64,000 nt of DNA, taken from Isoetes taiwanensis. Its lineage: Eukaryota > Streptophyta > Lycopodiopsida > Isoetales > Isoetaceae. Every line of letters starts with the position of its first letter. The first letter of the stretch is position 1. The stretch lies in assembly GCA_021234155.1 (NCBI GenBank), contig JAJEKV010000018.1, positions 12,565,654 through 12,629,653 of the forward strand, read 5' to 3'. A program made the translations under genes and the position numbers. Of this stretch, positions 1 through 12,732 are shown one piece after another. The notes under the pieces are model-generated. The model was not told the DNA's origin. It saw nothing but the letters and a program-made list of their open reading frames with translations, and did no database searches.

Positions 1-1905
1 ACAATCTCAAACAAGTTCTGCGTTGCTTTTGGAAGTGAAATGTGTGGTGGGATTAGTAATGTACAGGTGGACGGTCTTATGCTGATCAACACCAGGAGGG
101 GCCATAATTTGAGCAACTCAGAAGTTTATGCAGGAATTATTTTGTGAAAATAACTTCCCTGGTCGTCTATATCATTGTATAGATAGGCAGGCAAGATTCA
201 TATCACTTGTAACGGAAATTTCTTTATATTTTGTTCAGTTCTTTTCTCAGTAGGGCTTGAAATAAAAGCAGCACTGCTTGCTTACAAGGTCCAGGAGCTT
301 GACCAAAGATCAATGGTGGAATAAACAGATGTACAGGGCCAGACAATTAGTCGGCCAGGTTGTCTAGCCTAACCTAATGTCTACCAAATTACTAAAGCAT
401 TCCTTCTTTCCAAAAACTTTATTTGTTTCTATTGCTGAAGTCAAAATTTGGGCTGGCAATGACGGCTACAAGTGAATAGTTTATTCTTGTTTGCATATGA
501 ATCTATTGGCCTTGTAAAGCCACAGTTGGTGGCTTATTATCAAAAAACAAGGCATCTGCCAGCTAGTTTATTTATGGCCTACCTAGACACCCTTACACAT
601 TCCCTTAACAGTTAGGTAAAAAAACCTCCTAAAAATACCTTTTATTCTGTATAATATACTCTTTTCTTTATGATGCATTAAAAAATATACTAGACCAAGT
701 TACAATCAAAAGCATTGTCAAACTCATCGAATTTACACCATTTATAAGATTTGTAAGGCAACCATTTGTGTGTTACCAACCACTTGTTATATTCCGCTTG
801 TCCTTCTCTAGGCTTAGGTGCAAAGAAATAATCTAAGGTGTTCTATGTTGTAAGTCAATGCCATGAAAACTTGGGCTTCAAGGGTATGTCTAGTTTAGTG
901 TATATCCCTTAGTGTTTGCACATCACAAGGTTAAAGCTCTCCACGTTGGTAGTTAGAGGAGAGAAAAAGATGAAAAGCCTTCTTAGGCTGTTCGTGCTTG
1001 CGCAATTGCTCTTGGGCGCTTACGCTAAGCTTTTATGATGCAAGCTTAGATTTGGCGCAATGCATGGGATGCGATATGATGTGGCATCTAAATCATCTTG
1101 TTGTATCGAGTGAAGGAATTGTAATAATATGTGCTCTAGGTTCTTCAGTAGGAAACACATTCCAAGAGAATATCTTTGGAAAGAGTTTCATTCCCTCCAA
1201 CATTCGTTATAGTTGGATGCTGTCACCCTAGTATATTCCATGAGAAAATGCTACATTTTGGCATTTGCTCAAAGAAGCCAAATGCTTAGCCACTTGCTGG
1301 AACAACTCAAAAGCACCACTCACACCATATTCTACAATTTGCTATGCAAAGTAATCAAACGTGCTTTTGACTAGTTTATATTCAGTATTGTAAGAGCGAT
1401 TCACAAGTATCAACAAAGGCCACTGGGTTATGTCCCTCGTATTGACTCCCTTACTGTGTTGGTATCCAGGCACATGCCCCCCCCTCCCGGCATAGCGAGA
1501 CTCATCTATTATCCCATAATCTGTTTAGTAATCACTTTGACTGTGCATCTTATTATAAAAAAACCAATCTTAGTCTAGTCCAATGAGTAAATCTAACATA
1601 GTGTCTAAATTCTATAATGGCCATCTTTTTCCACTGCAACCAAGCATGATGTCGAAGGCATGACACATTTTCCATGTTTGAAAGGCAGCAAAGGGAAAGT
1701 GCTTTCAATACTAAAGAAAACCGGGGATAATAGTGTTGATCTTCTTCAAAAGAATTTTAAAATCTTACAGTATTTGATGGCTCCAACCTGAGAATGTGCT
1801 TAGTTATGTCATCCCCTAGGTCTAAAAATATGAAATCCACATGCGTGGAGAAAGGATATCCAGACCCCCACGTCCACTTCATATAGTATTTTTTTGATCA
1901 GTTCT
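1..1905. other. gene-poor DNA, nothing recognised
   Basis: The stretch is AT-rich and has short frames only. No protein family, RNA gene or clear repeat end was recognised on either strand. A 77-codon frame at 998-1231 has no recognisable homology and is probably chance. Confidence 0.5.
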
Positions 1906-2270
1906 TCACTTCAAAGACATACCCTGCCTGACCAAGAAGGCCAACCATGCAGGCACGATTATGCATTGAAGGCTCAATCTTATGCTTGCAGTTAATTGAA
2001 TTGAATGGTTTACAATCTTCTCCAGCAAACATGCATGGGTGCAGGCAGAAATAACGCTAACATTATTAGGCTTTACATCCAAATCCTCCATCTGCCAAAG
2101 CACATCTTGAACCTCCTTTGCATGACAATTCTGGAAATATCCTAAGACCATTATATTCCATGATATGAGATCCTTGTCAAGCATCACGTCAAACACTTTG
2201 AAAGATTTCTCTAAGTTTCCATATTTTGCATACACATTACTCGCAAAAAGGATATTTGTTCTATAATGAT
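1906..2270 (-). pseudogene. PLS-class pentatricopeptide repeat (PPR) gene fragment, frameshifted
   Basis: PPR proteins bind organellar RNA in plastids or mitochondria. Read on the minus strand, the fragment shows the usual series of PLS motifs: MYAKYGNLEKSFKVFDVM, then DLISWNIMVLGYFQN, then VKPNNVSVISACTHACLLEK. After about position 1990 the homology continues in another frame with a version of the conserved block that normally reads ACMVDLLGRAG (here ACMVGLLGQAG). Only about 110 residues survive, against 500 or more in a typical member, with no start, no full repeat array and no E/DYW tail seen. I infer a decayed partial copy, not a functional gene. Confidence 0.75.
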
Positions 2271-3217
<947 letters not shown>

Positions 3218-3499
3218 TGTATTTTAACGTCATGCCACTAGGCAACATCCAAATTAAGGAGAAGGGATGAAAAAAAGGAGAAGGGGTTTAGCATGATGTG
3301 ACAAATTAGCAAAGCTATATCTTGAGGATGCTTGATAGAGGTTATTTAATTTAGTATTTTGTAATTTGAGCTTTGCATTTGCCTTGCATTATGCCCATTT
3401 TTAAATCTTTGCCAAGGTAACACTCCACTTGTCTTGCACGAATATCTTAATATCTTCATGCATAGCGTAAAGGAGATGTCATTTTTGCTATCACCATTA

Positions 3500-4405
3500 A
3501 TGTAGTATTTGATACTACATGATTTTTTCAGAGCGAAACTTTGTTATTATGACATATAATAACATGTGTGGGCCTTTCATAAGTCTAAAATCATTTCTGA
3601 TTGCTTGACATCGCCACATAGCTATGTTCATAGCTGCAACCCATGTCATAGAATCCCAAACACCCACAAATATAATACACACATGTATAGTCTTGTATTG
3701 GCCTCTAATCATAATCCACTCCTATGTCACAATCTAGTGATGATGTTATCCATAAGAGATCAACTTCCTATTACCTATCTTGCGCCATAGATATGGTGTG
3801 GTTTTAACACCACACTTCTCAGAGTCTACGACTAATCCTCATAGGCAAACTCTAGTTCTAAGTGCCCACCATACTCTAGCGAGCAATTTCTAGAATGAAA
3901 GACTCCAACTCAAATTCCTAGTAAAAGTGTTCAACGCATAGCTTAGCAACTCTAAAGTTAATTCTCCAATATCTCATTGGTGAGAGAGGTAAAGGGATAT
4001 ATTATCTTTCCTTCTTTTCTTCATGCTTTGTAATTTCACGTGATTCATTCCTTGGAGTAACACAACTCAAAGATTAATTCTTGTCAGCAGGGTTACATCC
4101 TACATCGAGCACGCCATACTAAAGAGGTATGATTCATAAATGGAAAGCTTGATGGGAACGATAAAGGATTACATGATTCAACTTAGGATAATACTATATA
4201 TAGCACCATGCAGTTGAGGGAGAAGTCTTGCAATGATTATATGTCATACAACATATTCTGACAGAGGTAACATACCAATGTGGCTATGTCAAGCAATCAC
4301 ATGTAATTGTAGGTTCATGAATGGCCCATACATTTTATTATTCGTCTTAATAACAACGTATCACTCGTGAATGTTGGAAAGATCAAGTAGTATCAAATAC
4401 TACAT
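3500..4405. mobile_element. 0.9-kb non-autonomous DNA transposon with TIRs and TA flanks
   Basis: Positions 3500-3524 and 4381-4405 are inverted copies beginning ATGTAGTATTTGATACTAC, with very few mismatches. Similarity continues inward for roughly 80 bp (about 3525-3590 against 4315-4380), including a shared TGTTATTA and a GGGCC block. TA lies immediately outside both ends (3498-3499, 4406-4407), as expected for a Tc1/mariner-type target duplication, although a TTA-type (PIF/Harbinger) boundary one base over cannot be excluded. No transposase is encoded inside. Confidence 0.75.
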
Positions 4406-4407
4406 TA

Positions 4408-6240
4408 TAGGCCATAACAAAAGATGTCGACTTTGATTTCCGGTTTGTGCTATCTTGAGGAATATACCCATGATATTCATGCAAGTCGAGGGGAATGTCA
4501 GCTAGCAAGGTTTAAAGAATGAGCATAACGATATGCTTGTATATGAAGATATTGGCTTAGGTATAACTTGTCAGAGACAAGCATTTAAGTTATCTCAATC
4601 GTTTGGAATTGACTATCAGTAGTTACAACTTATTGATAGGGGCTTGTGAAATTTATATGTTAGGAAAATATCTGGAGTAACACGAGCATATCCTTTAATG
4701 TTATATTCAAGAACATCTCTAGGATGCTTTGGGAATCGTTGAAATAAAATATAATGGAAGCTTAACAATCCAAAGGATCAAAGATGAAGATGAGCTAAAT
4801 CAATGTTATAAGTTGGGCAGTGATCAATTGGGCCTAAGAATATCTCAATGTATGAAATATCCCTTCCAATGATGGAAGAAGATGGAAGAAGAGAATGATG
4901 ACGACTTTTACGGTGATACCTTTAGGTATAACTGATAAGACATAAATAAATACTAAATTGAAGTGCCACTAAGAAGCAAGAGCAGGCGTATAGAGTGGAA
5001 GGGTGAAATTACATAAACCAGCGGTCCATATGTGCTTATCATTACCTTACTCATAGGGGATCAATGCTGAACCCCTAAGGGAGATATGAGGATTTCTTGA
5101 CTCGAGTACCTCTTATTGATAATGGACTTAAGAACCTAAGTACTTTGATCCAAGGAATCAGGGTGAGATAGTGGATGCTCTTGAGAAAGGCCATGAAAAA
5201 TGGTTACTAAGATTTAAGGGACAATGTACTTTAAAAGGGCACTGATAACTAACAAATCATAGGCCGATTAAGACTCATAGATGAGTTTATGTCTATGTTT
5301 AGATACTAAGAAACAAGATCTTAACAAAAACATTAAGCATTCTAAATATGCTGACTATGGCCCTGCATGATTGTTTCCCCCACATTATTCATGCTTGATC
5401 AGGAGATTACAAAGGCATCGAACACCATTTAAAAAGCCCTTTTGGGAAAAGGACTCTTATAGGGTACTAAAATAGTGATTGCAATAGCTTGTCCCCATAA
5501 TTTTAAGTGTCCTTCAAGTGTGGTCCCATTAGCAATAGCTAAATGCTATCAAGTTAGCGACACGAGAAGCGAATGAATTTCACGATGGGCAGTTAGATAG
5601 GATTTCATCTATACGCAAGCTAGTATTATTGGCCGTAGACAACATGTAATCTGCTAAACACAGACTGTGAGATGTTGGATATCCAGTTTGGCATCTAAAA
5701 TAATGTCAAAGGATACTGGAAAGAACTCAAAAGCATGGAATTGAGGGGTACTGTAGGGTTGTTCCTAGTCAGCTAGGCCAGCCAAAGGAAAAAGTTCCCT
5801 TTTTTAGGAGGGGTGGATGAGTCGCGACACAACATCCGATCAAATATAATTATTATCTGGCCCAGAATTAATACGTTAGGCCTTCTGTGATTGTGGTCGA
5901 GAGGACCTATTCCCAATTCTGGTTAGCTTTTAGGATAATTGGGAATTAAAGTCCCATCAAATATTTTATTGTGCTGCTTTGAAAGGCAACAAGAGCCTTG
6001 AAAGCCATCCAAAGATTTAATATGTTGTCTTGGGGGGGAAGAATTTTAATTTTGAGACAACATGATTAACACTAGATTCGCAAAGAACCTTTAGGAGAAG
6101 GGGCCTTCTTGAAAGATCCTTAATTGGTACTAACCTTTGGAATATCCATATCATCCCTTGGGATAGTTAAGCTTATTCAAAGAACTTAATGACCTCAAGG
6201 CTTATAAGTAATGGTTGGAAATACATTGCCTCAAACAAAA
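4408..6240. other. gene-poor DNA, nothing recognised
   Basis: I looked for relics of copia or gypsy polyproteins here and found no stretch that translates into a recognisable domain. It may be very old retrotransposon debris, but that cannot be supported. Confidence 0.35.
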
Positions 6241-6402
6241 TCAGGTACCCTACAAAGGGGTGACTTGTCAACAATGGTTAAATACCATTGGACTATTATA
6301 GTAGATCAACTTCAAAACAGATCAGGTACCCTACAAAGGGGTGACTTGTCAACAATGGTTAAATACCATTGGACTGTTATAGTAGATCGACTCCAAAACA
6401 GA
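6241..6402 (+). repeat. tandem duplication, 2 x 81 bp
   Basis: The block starting TCAGGTACCCTACAAAGGGG at 6241 is repeated at 6322 with about three substitutions. The period of 81 keeps a reading frame open through both copies (27 codons each), but the peptide resembles nothing known. Confidence 0.95.
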
Positions 6403-6914
6403 GTTGGCCACTATCAATGAGCCGATGGTTCGACCACATCATGACTGACACATAGGCAATGTGTTTCGTTATAGGGTAACTACCCAGGTTTAAATTTGAA
6501 TTGATTTGAAGAAAAGGTCTAGCATTGTTGTGGATGCTGCCACAAGTTAACAACGTATGTAGTATATATACATATGATATACAAATTGGTAGAGAAAGCT
6601 ATAGAGTGACACGGGGAAAGAAAACCAAATGAACCCAAAACTAGCACTTATTGGTTTTGGATTTCAACTGGAATGTGCAGATTACATACAATCTGCTAAA
6701 TACAAAATGTAGAATGTTGTAGTTGGCATAGAATGCCAATGGACAACAGTGTAAAACTCAAAATCATGTGTTTGAGTATTGCATGACAGTCCCTGGTTGG
6801 TTGGCAAATAACATTGGCTTTCTAAAAGGGCAAATGCATCTTGCATGGAACACCAAAGACTATACGTCAAACATGACTCTTCTTGGATGACATGATAGTG
6901 GAATATAATGATTT

Positions 6915-6946
6915 ATAGAATAGAATAGAATAAAATAGAATAGAAT
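6915..6946. repeat. (TAGAA)n microsatellite
   Basis: About six units of TAGAA, one of them altered to TAAAA. Confidence 0.9.
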
Positions 6947-7019
6947 GATTTTTATCGTCCACGGAGACCAATCAGCCTATGGGACCCAATGAAGGAGCGC
7001 AGCAGACTTATTACTGTTC

Positions 7020-8462
7020 GGATTAAAAAACCCCTGCCTTGAAGGGTTTTCAAGGGAAAAACCGTAGCAGTAATAAGACTGATGTTAAACTGCACAAATA
7101 TAGATATATACATGTCAAGTGTGTGTCCGAGGACATAGCTGTTCTCGCATATCTATGACCTCCTGAAGGTATGATCCCAGCATTTGTATGGAAGTCGTAC
7201 TCAATATCACATGTAGCGGCTAGCCAGGCCTGACCAACTCAGTATGGCGAGTGCAGATTTGATCATATGCTGAACAACTTTGAAGGGTATGGAATTCATC
7301 CTCAAGGGCACGCATTGGGCAACATTGACAAATCTTGTTCTAGCATGGCTCCCCAATCATCTGCCCATCTCAATTCGAAGATGGTGTGCACCTGTGCGAA
7401 TGGAAGCAATGAGTCTGCGCCTTTTCATAGGCAAGTAAGTATGAAGGTAGCATTGCAAGTCCCGTTCCATGTGGGATTTACGCGGTGTGGTAATGTGCCG
7501 ACTTGACCTGTTCAAAGGCACTGGCATCCTAGAGCTTGCTGAGAAAGCAAGCGTCAAGGTATTGCCTCAAGCTATGGCGATAGGGAATCATAATTTATAG
7601 GGCTAGAAGGTCAATAAAAATTGGATTATGTCCGTGTTGACATTTTGGGTCATAGGGATACACAATGCAAGATAGATGCCCTAATGATGATCAGTCCCTA
7701 AAGTAAGACATGACTATAGTTTATATAAGTATGCCAAGTCATCCATACAGTCCCATCGATCCGAGCCATCGGATCGCCATTCTGGGGAGGGACGAGCGTC
7801 TATATTAGGCCATTTCCGTCTTCGGCTCGGTTATCGGCGTCTTCTCACAGCATCTCTTCTTCTCCTCTCGTGGCTTCCCTCCCTTCCTGCCCTGCTGCGT
7901 GGGCGCATGAGTCTTTTTCATTTGTATTTGTTGTTCATGCATTCTTTGTGGTTCTCCACCTGTGGGTGTTGCTATTCTCATGTTTCTGTTTCATCGGCAT
8001 CCTGCTGCGTTATTCTCCACCTGCGGGTGATGCTGTTTATTTCCACCTCGAGGGTGATGCATACTTTTACATAATGGTTTTCCACCCGTTGGGTGCTGCT
8101 TTTTCCACCCTATGGGTGATGCTCTCTTTTTCTGTCATGTTCTTTTTTTCATCTGTTTTCATTCCTCATATCTTCGGACCTTCTTGGTGCAGCTTGTTTT
8201 TCATGGCTATGCCTGTTTATTTTCTCTAACCATTTACGGGTATTTTTTGGGGAGTTTTTTTGTATTGCTTGCAGGATTCTGCCACCTTCCGCCGTCTGCT
8301 GGGACACATTTGAGGTCTTCGCCATCTTCTGGAGTCCTTCTGGATTTGCGTTCGCCATCAACCCATCTCCTCCCGTTCTCCAGGCAACACATTCAAGGCT
8401 TTTGGCGACCATTTCTCATTAGGGTTTTCCTCGAAAACCCGTAAGGGCAGGGTTTTTTATCC
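7020..8462. repeat. 1.4-kb segment bounded by inverted repeats
   Basis: Sequence at 7020-7063 (GGATTAAAAAACCCCTGCC and onward) reappears inverted at 8421-8462, with several indels. Weaker similarity extends about 15 bp outward. The inside contains a pyrimidine-rich stretch around 7800-7880 and a palindrome cluster, but no recognisable protein. It could be a non-autonomous transposon; no target duplication was found. Confidence 0.55.
7956..8118. repeat. cluster of five CCACC-N3/4-GGGTG palindromes
   Basis: Five short imperfect palindromes lie at 7956-7968, 8017-8029, 8043-8056, 8082-8095 and 8105-8118. Each is CCACC, a loop of 3-4 bases, then GGGTG, usually followed by a TGCT-like sequence and a pyrimidine-rich spacer. 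The arms are constant while the loop sequence varies. Confidence 0.85.
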
Positions 8463-8780
8463 CGATGATAAGTTGTCGCCATTACCCTTCTATATTGCCT
8501 ATGCGCATTTTCTGTTTGTGGGTTAGTCCGATATTGTTCCTATGGTCGGCTACCCCTCTCTATTCTTCAAAACATTGTATACTGCTGCTGTGATGAATGA
8601 CAAGCCTATCTATCAGTTATATCAACAGTGGGATGTCGTCACAGAGTAACCCAGTTGCTAACAGCTCGAAGGTCTATATCGACTTGAAATCATAAATGAT
8701 TTGTGGGTTAAAAGATATAGAGAACTTGGAACTCTGATTTGTAATCTTGGAATGTAGATGGCTAGGTGATTTCAGTATGT
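8463..8780. other. intergenic, nothing recognised
   Basis: Short interval between the inverted-repeat segment and the left end of the 8-kb transposon. No coding signal was seen. Confidence 0.4.
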
Positions 8781-8799
8781 GGGTCCTCGCATGTTACGG
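8781..8799 (+). repeat. left terminal inverted repeat of 8-kb element
   Basis: GGGTCCTCGCATGTTACGG pairs with the right end with three mismatches. Confidence 0.7.
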
Positions 8800-8978
8800 T
8801 GTCTCATTTTTAGTGTCTTTTTGTCCACCCAAATTAGCACTATTTTTTAGTATTATGGAAAGAGGGAAATTCAAAATTAACGAGAATATTAAGGGGTGGT
8901 TGATTCCCTCGTTCTCGAGGGAGAGAGATCTCGTTTCTTTCTTTCCATCCATTTTTTGTTCAGGCTTCTTGTGATCCA

Positions 8979-9638
8979 ATGACTAATGACGAAGATAGGA
9001 GGCGGAAATGGCGTTCGCAGAAGCAACGACAAAGAGCAAGCAAGATGAGGCAACAATTATCAAATGAAAATTTATATTGGAGTATTGAACACTCAAAAAA
9101 GCAATTGCAACATGCAGCCTCCATAATCACAAAAACGTTTTTGGATTTGACAGGTTCGATGTCTACAGACCAAAAGAAAGAAGTATGGCATCTAGTGGAG
9201 AACAACAAAGTTATGCAGGTTGCAGTGTCTGATAAGGAAAAGATTGTTCACAGTGAAATTGTCGGTAGCATCCAAGAAACCATACAGCATGTGAAAGGAG
9301 TGGAGTCCAATGACAAATTAGCAGCAAAAAGAGCAGCATTAGTCATGGCACTTGGGAAGGTCAGGCATGGCAGCAAAAGATTAGCTGCCAAGGCTTTAGG
9401 AATTCATCCAAGGAATTGTTCCAGAGCAAAGAAGCACCGTGTTGCAATTAGTAATAAAAATGCATTGTGGGCTTTTGGGGGAAGGAAGAAGAGAAAGGAT
9501 TCCCTGAGCCAAGAAGTGATTGAAAAAGTTGTGGATTATTGGACAAACTACACCAGAGTTTCGCCTAACTTCAAGGACGTCAGATCTGGTAGAGGAAAAT
9601 ATCCTAAGCATCCAACACATTACCTTGATGTGAGCCAG
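8979..9638 (+). CDS. transposase gene, exon 1 (basic, HTH-like N-terminal region)
   Basis: The frame opens at ATG 8979 and runs 220 codons to a consensus splice donor (CAG|GTATAC at 9638/9639); without splicing it would stop four codons later. The product starts very basic (DRRRKWRSQKQRQRASK), continues as a probable helical region, and near residues 115-155 has a segment (KRAALVMALGKVRHGSKRLA then AKALGIHP) that looks like a helix-turn-helix. I infer DNA binding, presumably at the element ends. The next exon probably starts at 10196 in the same phase. The full protein family is recalled only as uncharacterised transposase-like proteins with DFAENY and HGKG motifs. Confidence 0.65.
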
Positions 9639-10195
9639 GTATACTATCTGTAGATCAGGTTTTTACTAAGTCTTTTTCACGTTTACTAATACTAATATTT
9701 TTTATAAGTTTTGAAATATTGATTCTAATATGATCTGCTAATGGAATTAATCTGCACATTCTTCTCGTGGTAGCAAGTTTTAGTGCTATTGATGGTTGAT
9801 AATGGATCATTTTTTGATATAGTGCTAAGGTTTCTCACCTTTATAATGTTGATGCCACGTTTAGTAATTGTGTTGATGTTAGTGCCACTATTAGTGATTT
9901 TGTAAATGACAGTGCTAATATTACTAATTTCGTTAATGTTGTTCCACTGTTAGTAATTTTGTCAATGTTAGCACTAAACTTAATCTCTAGTTAGTGAAGC
10001 ACCACCTACCACTACAGATTCGCAATGCTTTCATCCCAATGTTCTAGCGCTGGTTAGTGGTTTGGTTTGCTAAGGGTTATGTTGTAATGCTAATGGAATC
10101 AGTAATTAGTTCTAAGTTGCTATTCATTAGCAGTTGTTTTTCTAGTGGTATTAGCATTAGCATTTACTAAGTAGTTTTCTATTCTTATTCTGCAG

Positions 10196-10657
10196 ACAGA
10201 ATTCTTCACTAGTTTCAAGCAAGACAATCCAGGTGTTCAAATTAAGCAGAGAGTCTTCGAGAAATTAAAGCCTTACTTTGTTGTAAAGCTATCTGAATTC
10301 AATACCTGTTGTTGCGTCTATCATGAGAGGATGTCATTGCTGAGGGAAGGGGTGAAGAACATGAGGAGAAAAAGTCCATGGTGCACAGTGCAGATTGCAC
10401 CTGTGAATGCAAGATATGTGACCACACGGCAAGCCAAGTAGGATGCAATGCAGCAAGACATGTTTGGCAGTCTAACAGTGACATGTGGAGAAGCATGGTT
10501 TGCCCAAAGCCTGAAGGTGAGGAGTGGCACAATGAAGCATGCTTGGCAGGAACCTGCAGCAAATGTGGTGTGGACAAAATGGAAAGGTGTCCAAAAGAAG
10601 AAACAGAGGACATTACCTCAAAAATCACTTGGGAGAACATAGACTACATTGAAATTG
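10196..10657 (+). CDS. transposase gene, exon 2 (cysteine-rich), with frame change at about 10369
   Basis: A good acceptor (TTCTGCAG at 10188-10195) opens a frame encoding TEFFTSFKQDNPGVQ and KPYFVVKLSEFNTCCCVYHE, in phase with exon 1. From 10378 the plausible coding frame shifts to one encoding the cysteine-rich stretch HSADCTCECKICDH and later CLAGTCSKCGVDKMERC, probably zinc-binding. The shift coincides with a run of five A (10369-10373); one more A would join the frames, so this is a single-base deletion, a sequencing error or, less likely, slippage. The exon probably ends at the donor at 10657/10658 (ATTG|GTAAGG). Confidence 0.55.
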
Positions 10658-10857
10658 GTAAGGAAAAAATGGCAAACCCTTCTTCTTTGGAGAATGTGGA
10701 AAGGAAGGAATACCCTGATCTTTAAGGAAGAAATTATCTGGCCCAATGCCATTATTAAGCAAGCCCAATATGATATAAATTGGGTCTTCGAAATCTTTGG
10801 GAATCAGAATTAAGTCCTTTTCCCTTTATCTAATGCTAATCTTATCTTTGTGTGCAG

Positions 10858-11180
10858 GAAACACTCTGATCATGTTCAAAAGATTGAGGTGGAGAAGGAT
10901 GAATCTCCATGCGAATGCGCAATGGCTAACACAGTTCGGGGTGGAGATACCAAACGAGCATGGGGATAATTGTCAATGCAACTGTGCTTGCACTGCCTAC
11001 TTGGATGAAAGAAGGTACATTCTGTGTACTGCCAAGGATAAAAAGGACAGATTCAATCCAGGGAAGGCCCATTTATGTAAATGCCCTTACTGCCTGTTCA
11101 TCGTCGCCAACAAGGGCATGGGAAGGAAAGACCATTCCAAAAGGGAGCCAAAGAAAAGGAGGTACTCGGGCGAACATTGA
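10858..11180 (+). CDS. possible additional cysteine-rich exon of the transposase gene
   Basis: An acceptor-like TTTGTGTGCAG ends at 10857. It matches the phase of the donor at 10657 and opens about 107 codons containing NCQCNCACTAYL and AHLCKCPYCLF, then a basic tail (KREPKKRRYSGEH) and a stop. The cysteine pairs suggest a zinc-binding module. Whether this exon is joined to the catalytic exon or forms an alternative 3' end is unresolved, because the stop at 11178-11180 would truncate the protein before the catalytic part. Confidence 0.4.
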
Positions 11181-11436
11181 CCACTGCCTCTCCAGAAATA
11201 TCTAACTGCTTGAAACTACCAGATACTTATGATTATGCTTATGTCTTTTGGTTAGTTTGAACTTTATCAGGGTTTTTCGACCTACCCTTTCCCAAAGGTC
11301 TTCCTTTTTCAAAAAAGCATCATATAGCTTTTTTTGAACTATGTACTTTATCATACACTCTTAATACATACCTAAGCCTTCAATTAAAAAAAAAAATGGC
11401 AAACCCAAAAAAAGAATTGAGCATCAATATTTACAG

Positions 11437-12732
11437 ACTTCATCCAATGTTTTGATGGAAACCTTCAGATCTAAAGCAAAGGAGTTTGTGACACATAATT
11501 TCAGGTATAAATGGCAGCAAGCCATATTTAGACAACCACAGAACAGGTTTGCTGATGATACTATTGTATCAGTGGTTGACTTTGCAGAGAATTACTCTTT
11601 CAAGGAGCAGAATGAAGTCCAGTCCAAGCATTGGCATAATGAGCAGATCACTATTCTTGTGCATCTCACATATAGAAGGGATCCTGAGACACAAGAAATG
11701 ATCAAGGAAGAACATTTTTATATATCCGATGACAGAAAACATGATTCTTTGTTTGTGCAGCATTGCTTTCTCTTATACAATCATTGGATGCAAGAGAAGG
11801 AAATCACTTTGAAGAAGCATTATGTCTTCTCAGATGGTGCAGCCTCACAATTCAAAGGTAAAAAATCATTTTACTTTGATGCTAGATTCAAATCTTTAAC
11901 AGGTTTAAATATGATGTGGAATTTTTGGTGCTCTGGCCATGGGAAGGGAGAACATGATGGTGCAGGAGCAGTAATAAAGAGGGCTTTGAGAGCAGCACAG
12001 TTGAAGGACAACAAGATGACCAATGCACACGAGGTGGTGGAATGGCTAAAGCAGTATATATCAACAGCAGCGCCCACAACATATAAAAAGAAGATTCAAA
12101 CTGTAAGTAGAACTTTTTGGGAGGTTGAAATAGGACAAGTGGACAGAAAAAATCAGTGGGAAGCACGTCCTATTGAAGGATCTAGAAACCTTCATTGTTT
12201 CCATGGGTGTTCAAATCACATGACACATTTACAGGTCAGAAACCTCTCTTGCTTTTGCACAGGTTGTTTAGATTTGAACTGGAAATCTTGCCCCAATGCA
12301 TCATATACTAAGAAGTTTGAACTAGTTATGGTACAGCCCATAAAAGCTATTATTGAAGAAGAAGTATATGATGAAGGAGAAGAAGCATATATTGGCAGCG
12401 CTGACTTATGTAGCATGCAAGTATCTATAGGTGATGTCTTCCCAGTGGTGGCTCCAAATAACAATCACGAGAATGTGAAATTCTACCTTATCCTATGTAC
12501 CAAAGCTAAGTACTTGGTGTTAGAAGACTTTGCAGATATGCAAGGGCAGAAGTTTGTGAAAGGGGATGAGGTCATAGAAGGGACATACTATGAGAAGTTG
12601 GTGAATTGTAAATCCAGCTACAAGTTTTGTAGAGGAAATAAAGCAATTGTTTATGCCACTCAAGTTGCAAAGAACAAAGTCAGGTTGGTTCAAGCAAAGC
12701 ACATTGTTAAGGGGGAGTGGTTTACACTCTAA
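11437..12732 (+). CDS. transposase gene, catalytic DDE-like exon
   Basis: The exon starts after TTTACAG (11430-11436) and runs in frame to TAA at 12730-12732, about 431 codons. An internal ATG lies at 11455. Three well-spaced acidic motifs fit a DDE/D nuclease core: VVDFAENYSF, then FSDGAASQFKGKKSFY, then WNFWCSGHGKGEHDGAGAV. The first Asp, the SDG Asp and the Asp or Glu after HGKG are the likely metal ligands. A C-terminal cysteine and histidine cluster (HCFHGCSNH, CFCTGC) follows, then a roughly 120-residue domain ending at the stop. The frame is long and undamaged, so the element may be recent. I recognise the family as transposon-derived proteins of animals and plants without an established name; assignment to a known superfamily is not claimed. 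Confidence 0.75.
   Translation, partial: TSSNVLMETFRSKAKEFVTHNFRYKWQQAIFRQPQNRFADDTIVSVVDFAENYSFKEQNEVQSKHWHNEQITILVHLTYRRDPETQEMIKEEHFYISDDRKHDSLFVQHCFLLYNHWMQEKEITLKKHYVFSDGAASQFKGKKSFYFDARFKSLTGLNMMWNFWCSGHGKGEHDGAGAVIKRALRAAQLKDNKMTNAHEVVEWLKQYISTAAPTTYKKKIQTVSRTFWEVEIGQVDRKNQWEARPIEGSRNLHCFHGCSNHMTHLQVRNLSCFCTGCLDLNWKSCPNASYTKKFELVMVQPIKAIIEEEVYDEGEEAYIGSADLCSMQVSIGDVFPVVAPNNNHENVKFYLILCTKAKYLVLEDFADMQGQKFVKGDEVIEGTYYEKLVNCKSSYKFCRGNKAIVYATQVAKNKVRLVQAKHIVKGEWFTL

Noticed and set aside
7870-8444. Overlapping hydrophobic frames on the plus strand
   Set aside because: Two frames are open at once, the peptide is driven by pyrimidine-rich repeats, and no family was recognised.
8771-8815. 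Target duplication of the 8-kb element
   Set aside because: Bases outside the two ends (ATGT on the left, TTGT on the right) do not match convincingly.
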